This document shows positions 15,999 through 25,962 of a DNA stretch of 64,000 bases, one piece after another (the stretch's first letter is position 1; each line of letters opens with the position of its first letter). The translations under genes and the position numbers were made by a program. Origin of the DNA: Pseudomonas sp. PA15(2017) (GTDB lineage Bacteria; Pseudomonadota; Gammaproteobacteria; Pseudomonadales; Pseudomonadaceae); assembly GCF_001945395.1 (NCBI RefSeq), contig NZ_MSXV01000019.1, forward strand, positions 26,622 through 90,621, in the 5' to 3' direction. Under the pieces are notes generated by a model. It saw only the letters and a list, made by a program, of their open reading frames with translations. It was not told the origin of the DNA and made no database searches.

Positions 15999-17480
15999 AT
16001 GTCGTTCAATATCGGTCTTAGTGGCCTGCGTGCTGCGACCAGTGACCTCAACGTAACGGGTAACAACATCGCCAACGCCGGTACCGCGGGCTTCAAGCAG
16101 TCACGTGCCGAGTTTGCCGACCTGTATGCCTCGTCCATGCTCAGCAGTGGCTCCAACCCGATCGGCAGCGGTGTACTGCTCAGTGACGTGTCCCAGCTGT
16201 TCAGCCAGGGCAACATCAACTACACGCAGAACTCACTCGACCTCGCCATTCAAGGCAGCGGCTTCTTCCGCACCAGCAACAATGGCGATATCAGCTACAC
16301 CCGCGCCGGGTACTTCGGTACCGATCGTGAAGGCTTCATCGTCAACAACTTCGGGCATAACCTGCAGGGCTATGGCGTAGATGCCAACGGTAACTTGCAG
16401 AACGGTATCATCGGCAACTTGAGAGTGGAAACCGCCAGCCAGGCGCCGCGCTCGACGAGTACCATCACCCAGCCATTCAACCTGAACTCCACCGAGTCCG
16501 TACCCGTTTTGCGTCAGAGCGCTTACGATACCGCCTATCAGACGGCCTTCAATGGCGTGCTTTTGCCGGGTAACCCTAATCCGACTCCTGCTCAAATCGC
16601 GGCGGCTACTGCGGCGGCTACTCCAGCGGAACTCGCGGCGGCGAATGCGGCAGGCGCAACGGCGGGTACGACGGCGGCCAATGCCTCGTTCAATCCGGCT
16701 GACCCGACCAGTTACAACCGCTCCACCTCGGTCAATATCTTTGACGCACAGGGTAATGCGCATTCCTTTACCCAGTATTTCGTGAAGACTGGTGCGAATA
16801 ACTGGGATGTGAAGATTCTGGTCGATGGCCGTAATCCGCTCGACCCGACCAGTACCCAGGCGCTGTCGGCTGGGGTGACGTTCGATGCGTCGGGTAAAAT
16901 GCAGGCCATCGATCCGGCTAATTTGAACGCCGGGCTGACGGTCGCTCCCGATGGTTCCATCAACATGAATGGCTGGGTGCCTGCTGCGCCGACCAACGCT
17001 GAAGGTACGACCTGGGCGCCCAATGGCTCTACCGCCAGTGCAGCGATCAAATTCGATTTCCGCGGCTCTACGCAATTCAACAGTACCTTCTCGGTCGCCA
17101 AGGTGGTGCAAGACGGCTATAGCACTGGCGAACTGGCCGGTTTGCAGATAGATGAAACCGGCCAGCTCTTCGCTCGTTACACCAACGGGCAAACCAAGGT
17201 TCAGGGGCAACTGGTGCTGGCCAACTTCGCCAACATGCAGGGCCTGACTCCGGTGGGCAAAACGGCGTGGGTGCAGTCCTCCGAGTCGGGTGAGCCAGTA
17301 ATCGGTACGCCGAAGAGCGGTACGCTCGGCAGCTTGCAGTCCGGCGCCCTGGAGGACTCCAACGTCGAGCTCTCGGATCAGTTGGTCAACCTTATCGTGG
17401 CGCAGCGCAACTACCAGGCCAACGCCAAGACCATTGAAACCGAGAGCGCGATCACGCAGACCATCATCAATCTGCGTTAA
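15999..17480 (+). CDS. flgE: FlgE, flagellar hook protein
   Basis: The 493-residue protein has the hook/rod N-terminus (MSFNIGLSGLRAATSDLNVTGNNIANAGTAGFK) and the C-terminal helix (ALEDSNVELSDQLVNLIVAQRNYQANAKTIE). It polymerises into the curved universal joint. Residues about 187-230 form an Ala-rich, low-complexity stretch (PTPAQIAAATAAATPAELAAANAAG...) encoded by repeated gcg/gct triplets. It lies in the variable, surface-exposed middle region and may explain the above-average length. Last gene before a terminator. Confidence 0.95.
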   Translation: MSFNIGLSGLRAATSDLNVTGNNIANAGTAGFKQSRAEFADLYASSMLSSGSNPIGSGVLLSDVSQLFSQGNINYTQNSLDLAIQGSGFFRTSNNGDISYTRAGYFGTDREGFIVNNFGHNLQGYGVDANGNLQNGIIGNLRVETASQAPRSTSTITQPFNLNSTESVPVLRQSAYDTAYQTAFNGVLLPGNPNPTPAQIAAATAAATPAELAAANAAGATAGTTAANASFNPADPTSYNRSTSVNIFDAQGNAHSFTQYFVKTGANNWDVKILVDGRNPLDPTSTQALSAGVTFDASGKMQAIDPANLNAGLTVAPDGSINMNGWVPAAPTNAEGTTWAPNGSTASAAIKFDFRGSTQFNSTFSVAKVVQDGYSTGELAGLQIDETGQLFARYTNGQTKVQGQLVLANFANMQGLTPVGKTAWVQSSESGEPVIGTPKSGTLGSLQSGALEDSNVELSDQLVNLIVAQRNYQANAKTIETESAITQTIINLR

Positions 17481-17489
17481 GCGTCAGGG

Positions 17490-17517
17490 AGCCGTTGCCG
17501 GAATCGGCAACGGCTCG
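17490..17517 (+). terminator. Hairpin after flgE
   Basis: A perfect 12-bp stem GAGCCGTTGCCG / CGGCAACGGCTC with a 4-base loop lies 10 bases after the flgE stop. No T tract follows. It may stabilise the 3' end upstream of the true terminator. Confidence 0.55.
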
Positions 17518-17533
17518 CCGAGCGACAAATTAC

Positions 17534-17558
17534 AGGCTCCCTTGGGAGCCTTTTTTAT
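17534..17558 (+). terminator. Rho-independent terminator after flgE
   Basis: Stem AGGCTCCC / GGGAGCCT with a 2-base tip is followed by a run of T's (17551-17556). Confidence 0.88.
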
Positions 17559-17605
17559 TTATTAAAATCGTTTAAATTCAATGTTTTATTATTATTTTTG
17601 CAATG

Positions 17606-17621
17606 TGGCACGTGTATTGCT
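17606..17621 (+). promoter_or_regulatory. Sigma54 promoter of flgFGHIJKL
   Basis: TGGCAC-N5-TTGCT is a perfect -24/-12 element, 50 bases before flgF and directly after an A/T-rich stretch (17552-17603) that could bind IHF or a silencer. Confidence 0.92.
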
Positions 17622-17671
17622 TTTGAGGTTTCATCAGAGCCGCGGGCACGTCGCCCACCTCGGAGGAAAAC

Positions 17672-18412
17672 ATGGACAAGATGCTGTACATCTCCATGAC
17701 TGGTGCCCACAACAACACGTTGGCCCAGCGTGCCCACGCCAACAATCTGGCGAACATTTCCACCACCGGTTTTCGCCGTGATTTCGAGCAGGCGCGTTCG
17801 ATGCCGATTTTCGGCGAGAGCCAGCCTTCTCGCGTATTCGCCATGAGCGAACGGCCGGGTACCGACTTCACACCCGGCACGCTGCAGGAAACCGGGCGCG
17901 ATCTGGACGTTGCCATCGGCGGCAATGGCTGGCTGGCCGTGCAGGCCCCGGATGGCACCGAGGCCTACGTTCGTACCGCAAGCCTAAACGTGGATGCCCA
18001 GGGCATGTTGCGTACCGGCAATGGCATGCCGGTGATGGGCAATGCCGGGCCGATCGCCGTGCCGCCCGAGCAGAAAATCGAGATTGGCCAGGACGGCACC
18101 ATCAGCATTCGCGCGCTCGGCGAGGCACCCCGTGTGCTCGCCGAAGTCGACCGGTTGCACCTGGTCAACCCCGATCTCAAGCAGATGCAGAAGGGCACGG
18201 ACGGCATGATCCGCTTCAACGGTCCTCAGCCGCCGGAGGCCGACGCCACGGTGCAGATCACCTCGGGCTTTCTCGAGTCCAGCAACGTCAATGCGGTCGA
18301 GGAGATGACCTCGATCCTGGCGCTGTCCCGGCAGTTCGAGCTGTCCGTCAAGATGATGCGCACTGCAGAAGACAACGACACGGCCATGGCGCGCGTCTTG
18401 CAGATGAGCTGA
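17672..18412 (+). CDS. flgF: FlgF, proximal rod protein
   Basis: The 246-residue protein is of the FlgF/FlgG type: N-terminal rod motif (MTGAHNNTLAQRAHANNLANISTTGFRRD) and C-terminal region (SGFLESSNVNAVEEMTSILALSRQFELSVKMM). It is a structural part of the proximal rod. It is the first gene of the second sigma54-driven hook/basal-body group and is preceded by a good ribosome site (CGGAGG). Confidence 0.95.
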   Translation: MDKMLYISMTGAHNNTLAQRAHANNLANISTTGFRRDFEQARSMPIFGESQPSRVFAMSERPGTDFTPGTLQETGRDLDVAIGGNGWLAVQAPDGTEAYVRTASLNVDAQGMLRTGNGMPVMGNAGPIAVPPEQKIEIGQDGTISIRALGEAPRVLAEVDRLHLVNPDLKQMQKGTDGMIRFNGPQPPEADATVQITSGFLESSNVNAVEEMTSILALSRQFELSVKMMRTAEDNDTAMARVLQMS

Positions 18413-18457
18413 TAACCAACACGCGGCGCCATCAATCCGGCGCCCGAGGAGAACGCT

Positions 18458-19243
18458 ATGCTTCCGTCACTGTGGGTCGCCAAGACCGGTCTGTCCGCTC
18501 AGGACATGAACCTGACGACCATTTCCAACAACCTGGCCAACGTGTCCACTACCGGCTTCAAACGTGACCGTGCCGAGTTCGAGGACCTGCTGTACCAGAT
18601 CCGTCGCCAGCCCGGCGGTCAGTCCAGCCAGGACAGCCAGTTGCCATCCGGCCTGCAGCTCGGTACCGGTGTGCGCATCAATGGCACGCAGAAAATCTTC
18701 ACCGCCGGCAGCCTGCAGACCACCGAGCAGCCGATGGACATGGCCGTCAACGGCCGCGGCTTCTTCCAGGTGCTGATGCCCGATGGCACGGTGTCCTATA
18801 CCCGTGATGGTAGCTTTCATTTGAGCGCTGACGGCCAGCTGGTCACCTCTCAAGGTTTCGCTTTGGAGCCGGCCATCTCGCTGCCGCAGGAAGTGCGCAC
18901 GTTCACCGTTGGCGAGGATGGGACCGCGTCGATCACCACCACCGGTAACCCGCAGCCGCAGATCATCGGCAACCTGCAGATCGCCGACTTCATCAACCCG
19001 GCGGGCCTGGAAGCGATCGGCAACAACCTGTTCCTGGAAACCGCTTCCAGCGGACCGCCGCAGGTCGGTACACCTGGCCTCAACGGCCTGGGTACGACCC
19101 TGCAGAATACTCTGGAAAACTCCAACGTCAGCGTGGTCGAGGAGATGGTCAACATGATCACCACCCAGCGCGCCTACGAGATGAACTCCAAGGTCATCTC
19201 CACTGCTGACCAGATGCTGTCTTTCCTTACCCAGACCCTTTGA
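18458..19243 (+). CDS. flgG: FlgG, distal rod protein
   Basis: The 261-residue protein has the FlgG start ([20 protein letters not shown]) and rod signature ([22 protein letters not shown]), and the C-terminal signature [28 protein letters not shown]. It forms the distal rod inside the P and L rings. Length is standard. Confidence 0.97.
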   Translation: MLPSLWVAKTGLSAQDMNLTTISNNLANVSTTGFKRDRAEFEDLLYQIRRQPGGQSSQDSQLPSGLQLGTGVRINGTQKIFTAGSLQTTEQPMDMAVNGRGFFQVLMPDGTVSYTRDGSFHLSADGQLVTSQGFALEPAISLPQEVRTFTVGEDGTASITTTGNPQPQIIGNLQIADFINPAGLEAIGNNLFLETASSGPPQVGTPGLNGLGTTLQNTLENSNVSVVEEMVNMITTQRAYEMNSKVISTADQMLSFLTQTL

Positions 19244-19305
19244 TACCCCGGGGTAGAGCAACCGCTCGCCCCCCGATACGCCTGAACGCTGTGGAGGTAG
19301 TGGTT

Positions 19306-20019
19306 ATGAACCGCTTGGTGTGTGTGTTCTCGATTCTCGGCAGCGTAGTGCTGAGTGGCTGCGTGGCGCCTGCCGCCCGGCCGAACGATCCCTACTACGC
19401 ACCCGTGCTGCCACGCACGCCACTGCCAGCCGCGCAGAACAACGGCTCGATCTTTCAATCCGGGTTCGAAAGCAATCTGTATGGCGATCGCAAGGCCTTT
19501 CGCGTGGGCGATGTGATCACCATCACCCTCAACGAGCGCACCCAGGCGAGCAAGAATGCCACGTCGAAGATCGCCAAGAACAGCAACGCCAATATCGGCC
19601 TGACCTCGCTGTTCGGCGGCGGGGTGTCGATCAACAATCCCAACTCCAGCCTGAACCCGCTGCAGACCGATGATCTCGGCCTCAGCGCTCAGTACGGCGC
19701 GCAGCGCAGTACCGATGGTTCCGGCCAGGCCGGGCAGAGCAATAGCCTGACCGGCTCGATCACCGTGACCGTCGCCGAAGTGCTGCCCAACGGCCTGCTG
19801 GTGGTGCGCGGCGAGAAGTGGATGACCCTCAACACCGGCGACGAGCTGGTGCGTATCGCCGGCCTGGTTCGTTCCGACGATGTGGCCCGTGACAACTCCG
19901 TGGCTTCGACCCGTATCGCCGACGCGCGCATCACCTACTCCGGCACCGGTGCCTTTGCCGATGCCAGCCAGCCTGGATGGCTGGACCGCTTTTTTGCCAG
20001 CCCGCTGTTTCCGTTCTGA
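19306..20019 (+). CDS. flgH: FlgH, L-ring lipoprotein
   Basis: The 237-residue outer-membrane L-ring protein has a lipoprotein signal peptide with lipobox LSGC (acylated Cys at residue 19) and the FlgH core ([26 protein letters not shown]...[27 protein letters not shown]). ATG 19306 is chosen because it gives the signal peptide and has GGAGG upstream; the frame is open to 19240. Confidence 0.95.
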   Translation: MNRLVCVFSILGSVVLSGCVAPAARPNDPYYAPVLPRTPLPAAQNNGSIFQSGFESNLYGDRKAFRVGDVITITLNERTQASKNATSKIAKNSNANIGLTSLFGGGVSINNPNSSLNPLQTDDLGLSAQYGAQRSTDGSGQAGQSNSLTGSITVTVAEVLPNGLLVVRGEKWMTLNTGDELVRIAGLVRSDDVARDNSVASTRIADARITYSGTGAFADASQPGWLDRFFASPLFPF

Positions 20020-20030
20020 GGTCAATGATC

Positions 20031-21128
20031 ATGCGTAAATGGCTCATCACCGCTGCTGCGCTGCTGCTGGCCTCGACCGCTCAGGCCGATCGGCTCAAGG
20101 ACCTGGCCAGCATTCAGGGCGTGCGCAGTAACCAGTTGATCGGCTACGGCCTGGTCGTGGGGCTCAATGGCAGCGGCGACCAGACTACCCAGACGCCGTT
20201 CACCGTGCAGACCTTCAACAACATGATGGCGCAGTTCGGCATCAAGGTGCCGGAAGGCGGCAACGTGCAGTTGAAGAATGTCGCCGCGGTGTCCATTCAT
20301 GCGGACCTGCCGCCGTTCGCCAAGCCGGGCCAGACCATCGACATCACCATTTCCTCGATCGGTAACGCCAAGAGCCTGCGCGGTGGCAGCTTGCTGATGA
20401 CCCCGCTCAAGGGTATCGACGGCAACACCTACGCCATCGCCCAGGGCAACCTGGTGGTTGGCGGCTTCGACGCCAGCGGTGCCGATGGTTCGCGCATTAC
20501 CGTCAACGTTCCGTCGGCAGGTCGTATTCCCGGCGGCGCCACGGTCGAGCGCCCGGTACCGAGCGGCTTCGATCAGGGCAACACCCTGACCCTGAACCTC
20601 AATCGCCCGGATTTCACCACCGCCAAGAACATCGTCGACCACATCAACGAATTGCTCGGCCCAGGTGTCGCCCAGGCGCTGGATGGCGGCTCGATTCGCG
20701 TCAGCGCGCCACTCGACCCGAGCCAGCGCGTCGACTACCTGTCGATCCTGGAAAACCTGGAAGTGGATGTCGGCCAGGCAGTGGCCAAGGTCATCATCAA
20801 CTCGCGTACCGGCACCATCGTCATCGGCCAGAACGTGCGCGTGCAGCCTGCGGCCGTAACCCACGGCAGCCTGACGGTGACCATTACCGAAGACCCGATC
20901 GTCAGCCAGCCGGGCGCGCTGTCCGGTGGCGAAACTGCCGTGGTGCCGCGCTCGCGCGTCGGCGCCGACGAAGAAAAGAAGCCGATGTTCAAGTTCGGCC
21001 CGGGCACCACGCTCGACGAAATCGTACGGGCAGTAAACCAGGTGGGCGCTGCGCCTTCCGACCTGATGGCCATCCTGGAGGCGCTCAAGCAAGCCGGCGC
21101 TCTGCAGGCTGACCTGATCGTGATTTAA
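20031..21128 (+). CDS. flgI: FlgI, P-ring protein
   Basis: The 365-residue periplasmic P-ring subunit has a signal peptide ([19 protein letters not shown]) followed by the FlgI core ([30 protein letters not shown]). It polymerises around the rod in the peptidoglycan layer with help from FlgA. ATG 20031 is spaced 9 bases from GAGG; ATG 20025 is too close to it. Confidence 0.96.
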   Translation: MRKWLITAAALLLASTAQADRLKDLASIQGVRSNQLIGYGLVVGLNGSGDQTTQTPFTVQTFNNMMAQFGIKVPEGGNVQLKNVAAVSIHADLPPFAKPGQTIDITISSIGNAKSLRGGSLLMTPLKGIDGNTYAIAQGNLVVGGFDASGADGSRITVNVPSAGRIPGGATVERPVPSGFDQGNTLTLNLNRPDFTTAKNIVDHINELLGPGVAQALDGGSIRVSAPLDPSQRVDYLSILENLEVDVGQAVAKVIINSRTGTIVIGQNVRVQPAAVTHGSLTVTITEDPIVSQPGALSGGETAVVPRSRVGADEEKKPMFKFGPGTTLDEIVRAVNQVGAAPSDLMAILEALKQAGALQADLIVI

Positions 21129-21140
21129 AGGACACGCGAC

Positions 21141-22364
21141 ATGGATACTCGACTCTCGGCCGCCGGCACCAGCACCGTCGACAGCGGCGCCTACACCGAT
21201 CTCAATCGCCTCAACCAGTTCAAGGTCGGCGGCGACAACGAAGAGAACATTCGCAAGGTCGCGAAGGAGTTCGAGTCGCTGTTTCTCAATGAAATGCTCA
21301 AGACCATGCGTTCGGCCAACGAAGTGTTCGGTGAAGGCAACTTCATGAACAGCAACGAGGCCAAAACCTACCAGGACATGTACGACCAGCAGCTGTCGGT
21401 GACCATGGCCGGCAACAAGAACGGTATCGGCCTGGCCGACGTGATGGCCCGGCAGATGTCGAAGATGAAGAGCGTCGGCGAGCGCCCCAATCCGTTCGCC
21501 CAGGTCGACGCCCCCGTGCCGGCCGCACCGAGCAAGCCGCTGGCACGTAACGAAGCGGCTGCCGATGTTGCGCCTGCGCGTGTCGAGAAGATCACCGCCG
21601 CGGCTGATTCCGAGCGCAACGACATGACGCTGATCAACCAGCGGCGCCTGTCGTTGCCGGGCAAGCTGGCCCAGCGCGTCCAGGCCGGTATCGTGCCGGG
21701 CGCCGAGTCGGCCACGGCGACTACCGTAGCCAATACGCCAGCCGGCGACGCGGTCGGCAAGCCCCTGGCGAAAGGCGACTGGTTGCCCGCCAAAGCCTAC
21801 GCCGCGCCGGTCGAACGCCGCCTGAACATCAATGGCAGCGAAGATATCGCCAGCCGCACGACGTTCAAGTCGGCCAAGGAATTCATGGAAACCATGTTGC
21901 CGATGGCCGAGAAGGCCGCGGCCAAGCTGGGCGTCGATCCGACCTACCTGGTCGCCCAGGCGGCGCTGGAAACCGGCTGGGGCAAGTCGATCATCAAGCA
22001 GGGCGATGGCAGCAGCAGCTACAACCTGTTCGGCATCAAGACCCACAACACCTGGGACGGCGATTCCGCGCGGGTGATGACCATTGAATACCAGAATGGC
22101 AAGGCGGTGAAGGAAGCCGCCTCGTTTCGCTCCTACGAGTCCTTCGCCCACAGCTTCGAGGATTACGTGAGCTTCCTGCAGAACAACGGGCGTTACGAAA
22201 AAGCGCTGAGTTCCACCGCCAACCCCGAGCAGTTCGCCCGTGAACTGCAGAAAGCCGGTTATGCCACCGATCCGCAGTACGCCCGTAAGGTATCGCAGAT
22301 CGCCCGCAAACTGTCGACCTACCAGATGATCGCCGCCAACGGCGCGCCCTCGAACCGGGGATGA
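21141..22364 (+). CDS. flgJ: FlgJ, rod cap and peptidoglycan hydrolase
   Basis: The 407-residue protein has two domains. The N-terminal rod-capping scaffold spans residues about 30-115 (NIRKVAKEFESLFLNEMLKTMRSAN). The C-terminal glucosaminidase-type domain spans about 240-395 (DPTYLVAQAALETGWGKS with the catalytic Glu, then YNLFGIKT). A Pro/Ala-rich linker joins them. It opens the murein layer for the growing rod. Confidence 0.95.
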   Translation: MDTRLSAAGTSTVDSGAYTDLNRLNQFKVGGDNEENIRKVAKEFESLFLNEMLKTMRSANEVFGEGNFMNSNEAKTYQDMYDQQLSVTMAGNKNGIGLADVMARQMSKMKSVGERPNPFAQVDAPVPAAPSKPLARNEAAADVAPARVEKITAAADSERNDMTLINQRRLSLPGKLAQRVQAGIVPGAESATATTVANTPAGDAVGKPLAKGDWLPAKAYAAPVERRLNINGSEDIASRTTFKSAKEFMETMLPMAEKAAAKLGVDPTYLVAQAALETGWGKSIIKQGDGSSSYNLFGIKTHNTWDGDSARVMTIEYQNGKAVKEAASFRSYESFAHSFEDYVSFLQNNGRYEKALSSTANPEQFARELQKAGYATDPQYARKVSQIARKLSTYQMIAANGAPSNRG

Positions 22365-22370
22365 TGAAGC

Positions 22371-24410
22371 ATGGCTGACTTACTGAATATTGGCCTGTCG
22401 GGCTTGGCGGCGAACAAGACTTCGCTGTCGGTTACCGGCCATAACATCACCAATATCAACACGCCGGGTTTTTCGCGGCAGGACACCATCCAGGCGACGC
22501 GTACGCCGCAGTTCAGTGGCGCCGGTTATATCGGTAGCGGCACTTCGCTGGTGGACATTCGCCGCAGCTACAGTGAGTTTCTCACCACCCAACTGCGTAG
22601 CAGCACCGCACTGAGCAGCGACGTGAAGGCTTACAAGAGCCAGATCGATCAGCTCGATTCGCTGCTGGCCGGCACGACCACGGGCGTCACCCCGTCGCTG
22701 CAGAAGTTCTTCTCAGCGCTGCAGACGGCCGCCGAGGATCCGTCCAACCTGCCTGCCCGGCAGTTGGTGCTTTCCGAGGCCGAAGGCTTGAGTCGGCGCT
22801 TCAATACGGTCTACGACCGGCTGAACGAGCAGAACAGCTTCGCCAACAAGCAGATGGGCGCCGTTACCGAGCAGATCAACCGGCTTTCCAGTTCCATCGC
22901 CAGCCTCAACGAGTCCATCGCGATTGCCCAGGCCAATGGCAGCCAGCCCAACGACCTGCTGGATGCGCGTGAGGAAGCGCTGCGTCAGCTGTCGACGTTC
23001 GTGGGCGTCAACGTCGTGGCGCAGAACGACGGTACGCAAAACGTCTTCATCGGTTCCGGCCAGCCGCTGGTGGTTGGCAGCAATGCCGCTCGCCTGGAAG
23101 TAGTGCCAGGCGCCAATGACCCGAATCGTTCCGAGATCCAGTTCATCGTCGGCGCCTCCCGGCAAAACATCACCAACCAGGTGACGGGCGGCGAGCTGGG
23201 CGGCATCCTGCGTTACCGTGAGGAGGTGCTGGACAAGACCTTCAACTCACTAGGGCGCCTGGCACTGTCCATCAGTGACCAGGTCAACAGTCAGCTGGGG
23301 CAGGGCCTGGACCTCAAAGGGCAGGTGGGCGCGGCGCTTTTCGGTGACTACAACGAGGCCGCAGTGGCGCGCTTGCGGGTACTGCCGTCGTCGACCAACA
23401 GCAGTAACGCATCGCCAGTACTGAACATCACCAACAGCTCGGTACTGACCACCAGTGATTACCGAGTGGAGTTCGATGGCACCAATTACTCGGCACGTCG
23501 CCTGAGCGACAACCAGCCGATGACCGTGACCCAGAACCCGGCTGGTACCCTGAGCTTCCAGGATAGTGCTGGCCGCAATCAGGGGTTTCAGGTGGTGATC
23601 GGCACGCCAACGCCTGCTGCCGGTGACTCGTTCGTACTGCAGCCAACCCGCATCGGCGCCTCGACGATGACCACCGTGCTGGACCAGGCCGATCAACTGG
23701 CTTTCGCCGCACCAATACGCGCCGAGGCCAACCTGCAAAACCGCGGCAATGGCGCGATCAGCCAGCCGACACTGCAATCTACCGGCAGTAATATCAATCC
23801 AGCGGCGCTGCAAGCAGCCTTTCCGCCGGTCACCCTGACCTACGATTCGGCAGGCGGCAATTTCACTGGCCTGCCCGCTGGCGCGACGCTGACGCGCGTG
23901 GACAACAAAGGGCAGCCGATCACGCCAGCGCCCACTCCGCTGTTCGAACCCGGCCAGCAGAACCACTATCAGCTGACCCTGGCAGACGGCACCAGCGTCA
24001 ACATGAACGTCAGCGGGCGCCCTGAAAATGGCGACCGCTTCAATATCGCATTCAACCTCAACGGCGTTTCCGACAACCGTAACGCGCTGGCTCTGGTAGG
24101 GCTGCAGAGCAAGCAGGTAGTCGGCGTCGATCCTAGCGTCACGGGCATCAGCACCGGTTCGAGCTTCACCGACAGCTACGGCGACCTGATCGAGCGGGTC
24201 GGTACCCTGACTGCCCAGGCCCGCCAGGATAACGACGCAACCGGTGCTATTCTCAAACAGGCGCAGGACAACCGCGATTCGCTCTCGGCGGTCAACCTGG
24301 ATGAGGAGGCCGCCAACCTGATCAAGTTCGAGCAGTACTACAACGCGTCGGCCCAGGTGATTCAAGTTGCGCGCTCGTTGTTCGATACCCTGATCGGGGC
24401 ATTCAGGTGA
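22371..24410 (+). CDS. flgK: FlgK, hook-filament junction protein 1
   Basis: The 679-residue protein has the FlgK N-terminus (MADLLNIGLSGLAANKTSLSVTGHNITNINTPGFSRQ) and C-terminal helix (VNLDEEAANLIKFEQYYNASAQVIQVARSLFDTLIG). It forms the junction between hook and filament and is exported with the FlgN chaperone. It starts 6 bases after flgJ. The middle region is long and variable, as usual for pseudomonads. Confidence 0.96.
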   Translation: MADLLNIGLSGLAANKTSLSVTGHNITNINTPGFSRQDTIQATRTPQFSGAGYIGSGTSLVDIRRSYSEFLTTQLRSSTALSSDVKAYKSQIDQLDSLLAGTTTGVTPSLQKFFSALQTAAEDPSNLPARQLVLSEAEGLSRRFNTVYDRLNEQNSFANKQMGAVTEQINRLSSSIASLNESIAIAQANGSQPNDLLDAREEALRQLSTFVGVNVVAQNDGTQNVFIGSGQPLVVGSNAARLEVVPGANDPNRSEIQFIVGASRQNITNQVTGGELGGILRYREEVLDKTFNSLGRLALSISDQVNSQLGQGLDLKGQVGAALFGDYNEAAVARLRVLPSSTNSSNASPVLNITNSSVLTTSDYRVEFDGTNYSARRLSDNQPMTVTQNPAGTLSFQDSAGRNQGFQVVIGTPTPAAGDSFVLQPTRIGASTMTTVLDQADQLAFAAPIRAEANLQNRGNGAISQPTLQSTGSNINPAALQAAFPPVTLTYDSAGGNFTGLPAGATLTRVDNKGQPITPAPTPLFEPGQQNHYQLTLADGTSVNMNVSGRPENGDRFNIAFNLNGVSDNRNALALVGLQSKQVVGVDPSVTGISTGSSFTDSYGDLIERVGTLTAQARQDNDATGAILKQAQDNRDSLSAVNLDEEAANLIKFEQYYNASAQVIQVARSLFDTLIGAFR

Positions 24411-24562
24411 TAGGCCGGGCTTTGGCTCACCATGCCCGCCCCACAGGTTGCAAATAAACGATTTTCGGTTCTGCGCCCGGCGCAGGCCGGGTGATGAACA
24501 AAATCCCAACACGGGTGCGGCTCTGGTAATTCCCAGTTACCGCTAGAGAAGACGAGGCAGTT

Positions 24563-25807
24563 ATGCGTATTTCCACTCTCCAGGCGTTCAACAACGGCGT
24601 TCAAGGCCTGCAGCGCAACTACGCCAATGCCATCCGCACCCAAGAGCAGATCAGCACCGGCAATCGCATCCTCACGCCTGCTGACGATCCGGTCGCGTCG
24701 GTGCGCTTGCTGCAGCTCGAGCAGCAGCAGAATGTGCTGACCCAGCATAAGGAAAACCTGAATGCGGCAGACAACAGCCTCGTCCAGGAAGAAAGCGTTT
24801 TGCAGTCGGTCAATACCGTACTCAACCGGGTGCAGGAACTTGCGGCCACTGCCGGTAACGGCGCACTGGCGCCCGAGCAGCGCAAAGCTATCGCCGCGGA
24901 ATTGCGTGAGCGTGAGGATGAACTGCTCGGCCTGATGAATACCAAGAATGCCCGTGGTGAATACCTGTTCTCGGGTTTTCAAGGCAAAGCCGAGCCTTTC
25001 GTCCGCAATGCCGATGGCACTTACAGTTATCAGGGCGATGAAGGACAGCGCAAGCTGGAAATTGCCAGCTCGCTCAGCGTGCCGATCAGTGACAACGGCA
25101 AGAAGGTATTTCAGGACGTCATCAATGCCGGTCGCCTGGATGCGGCTGTCGCCGCTCAGCCTGGATCTACCCTGCGTGCCTCTACACCGTTGGTTCAGGA
25201 CGAGGTGGCATTCAGCGGCACACCGCGTTTTCCGGACGCTGGCGTCGATATCGTCTTCGGCAATCCCGATGCCAACAGCTACGAGATATTCGCAGCTGGA
25301 ACCACTACACCTGCCTTGGGCAGCGGCGCCATGGATGACCAGGCCGACGCTAGCGATAAGCTGGTATTTCGCGGTGTGGTGATCAATTTCGATGGGGCTC
25401 CCGCTGCAGGCGATACGGTCACCGTCACTTCCGACCCCAGCCGGCAGAAACAGGGCGCGCTCGATACCATCGCCAATCTGCGTAGAGCGCTCGAAGAATC
25501 ACCAGCAACGCCGGAGGGTAACCTTCAGGTCCGCGATGCCGTCGCGCAGGCGATGACCAACCTGTCGCATGCCAGCGTTACAGTCGACGGCACCCGTGGC
25601 GACATTGGCGCGCGGCGAAACATTATCGAAAGTACGCTGAACAGCAACGAAGATACCGCCCTCGCCAACAAGTCGGTGCAAGCGGAATTGCGTGAGCTGG
25701 ACTACCCCGAGGCACTCTCTCGCCTGTCTTTCCAAACGCTGATTCTCGAGGCTGCGCAGCAGAGTTATGTGAAAGTCAGCAGTTTGAATCTGTTCAATAA
25801 GCTCTGA
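24563..25807 (+). CDS. flgL: FlgL, hook-filament junction protein 3
   Basis: The 414-residue protein belongs to the flagellin superfamily: N-terminal D0/D1 (MRISTLQAFNNGVQGLQRNYANAI...QISTGNRILTPADDPVASVRLLQLEQ) and a C-terminal helix (LDYPEALSRLSFQTLILEAAQQSYVKVSSLNLFNKL). It joins hook and filament. A 152-bp gap without a gene or obvious promoter separates it from flgK. Confidence 0.95.
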   Translation: MRISTLQAFNNGVQGLQRNYANAIRTQEQISTGNRILTPADDPVASVRLLQLEQQQNVLTQHKENLNAADNSLVQEESVLQSVNTVLNRVQELAATAGNGALAPEQRKAIAAELREREDELLGLMNTKNARGEYLFSGFQGKAEPFVRNADGTYSYQGDEGQRKLEIASSLSVPISDNGKKVFQDVINAGRLDAAVAAQPGSTLRASTPLVQDEVAFSGTPRFPDAGVDIVFGNPDANSYEIFAAGTTTPALGSGAMDDQADASDKLVFRGVVINFDGAPAAGDTVTVTSDPSRQKQGALDTIANLRRALEESPATPEGNLQVRDAVAQAMTNLSHASVTVDGTRGDIGARRNIIESTLNSNEDTALANKSVQAELRELDYPEALSRLSFQTLILEAAQQSYVKVSSLNLFNKL

Positions 25808-25883
25808 CCGTTCGAAGCCCGGCTCACCAGACCTCTGGCTACTGTTCACCGGCGCTGTGCGTCGAAAGCCATGCCCGGCATGA

Positions 25884-25899
25884 TGGCCTACTTTTTGCC
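25884..25899 (+). promoter_or_regulatory. Possible sigma54 promoter of the glycosylation operon
   Basis: TGGCCT-N5-TTGCC has the required GG and GC 12 bases apart but three consensus mismatches. It lies 65 bases before the first gene of the sugar operon, in the only sizeable gap between flgL and that operon. Weak call. Confidence 0.35.
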
Positions 25900-25962
25900 T
25901 CATCTGTAGTAATGTAGGTGTGTGCCGGCTAATTGGCAGGATTCTAGAGCGAGGGAATTGGC

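Noticed and set aside
20022..22151. 709-codon minus-strand frame opposite flgI-flgJ
   Set aside because: It is antisense to two recognisable flagellar genes and is a shadow caused by codon bias.
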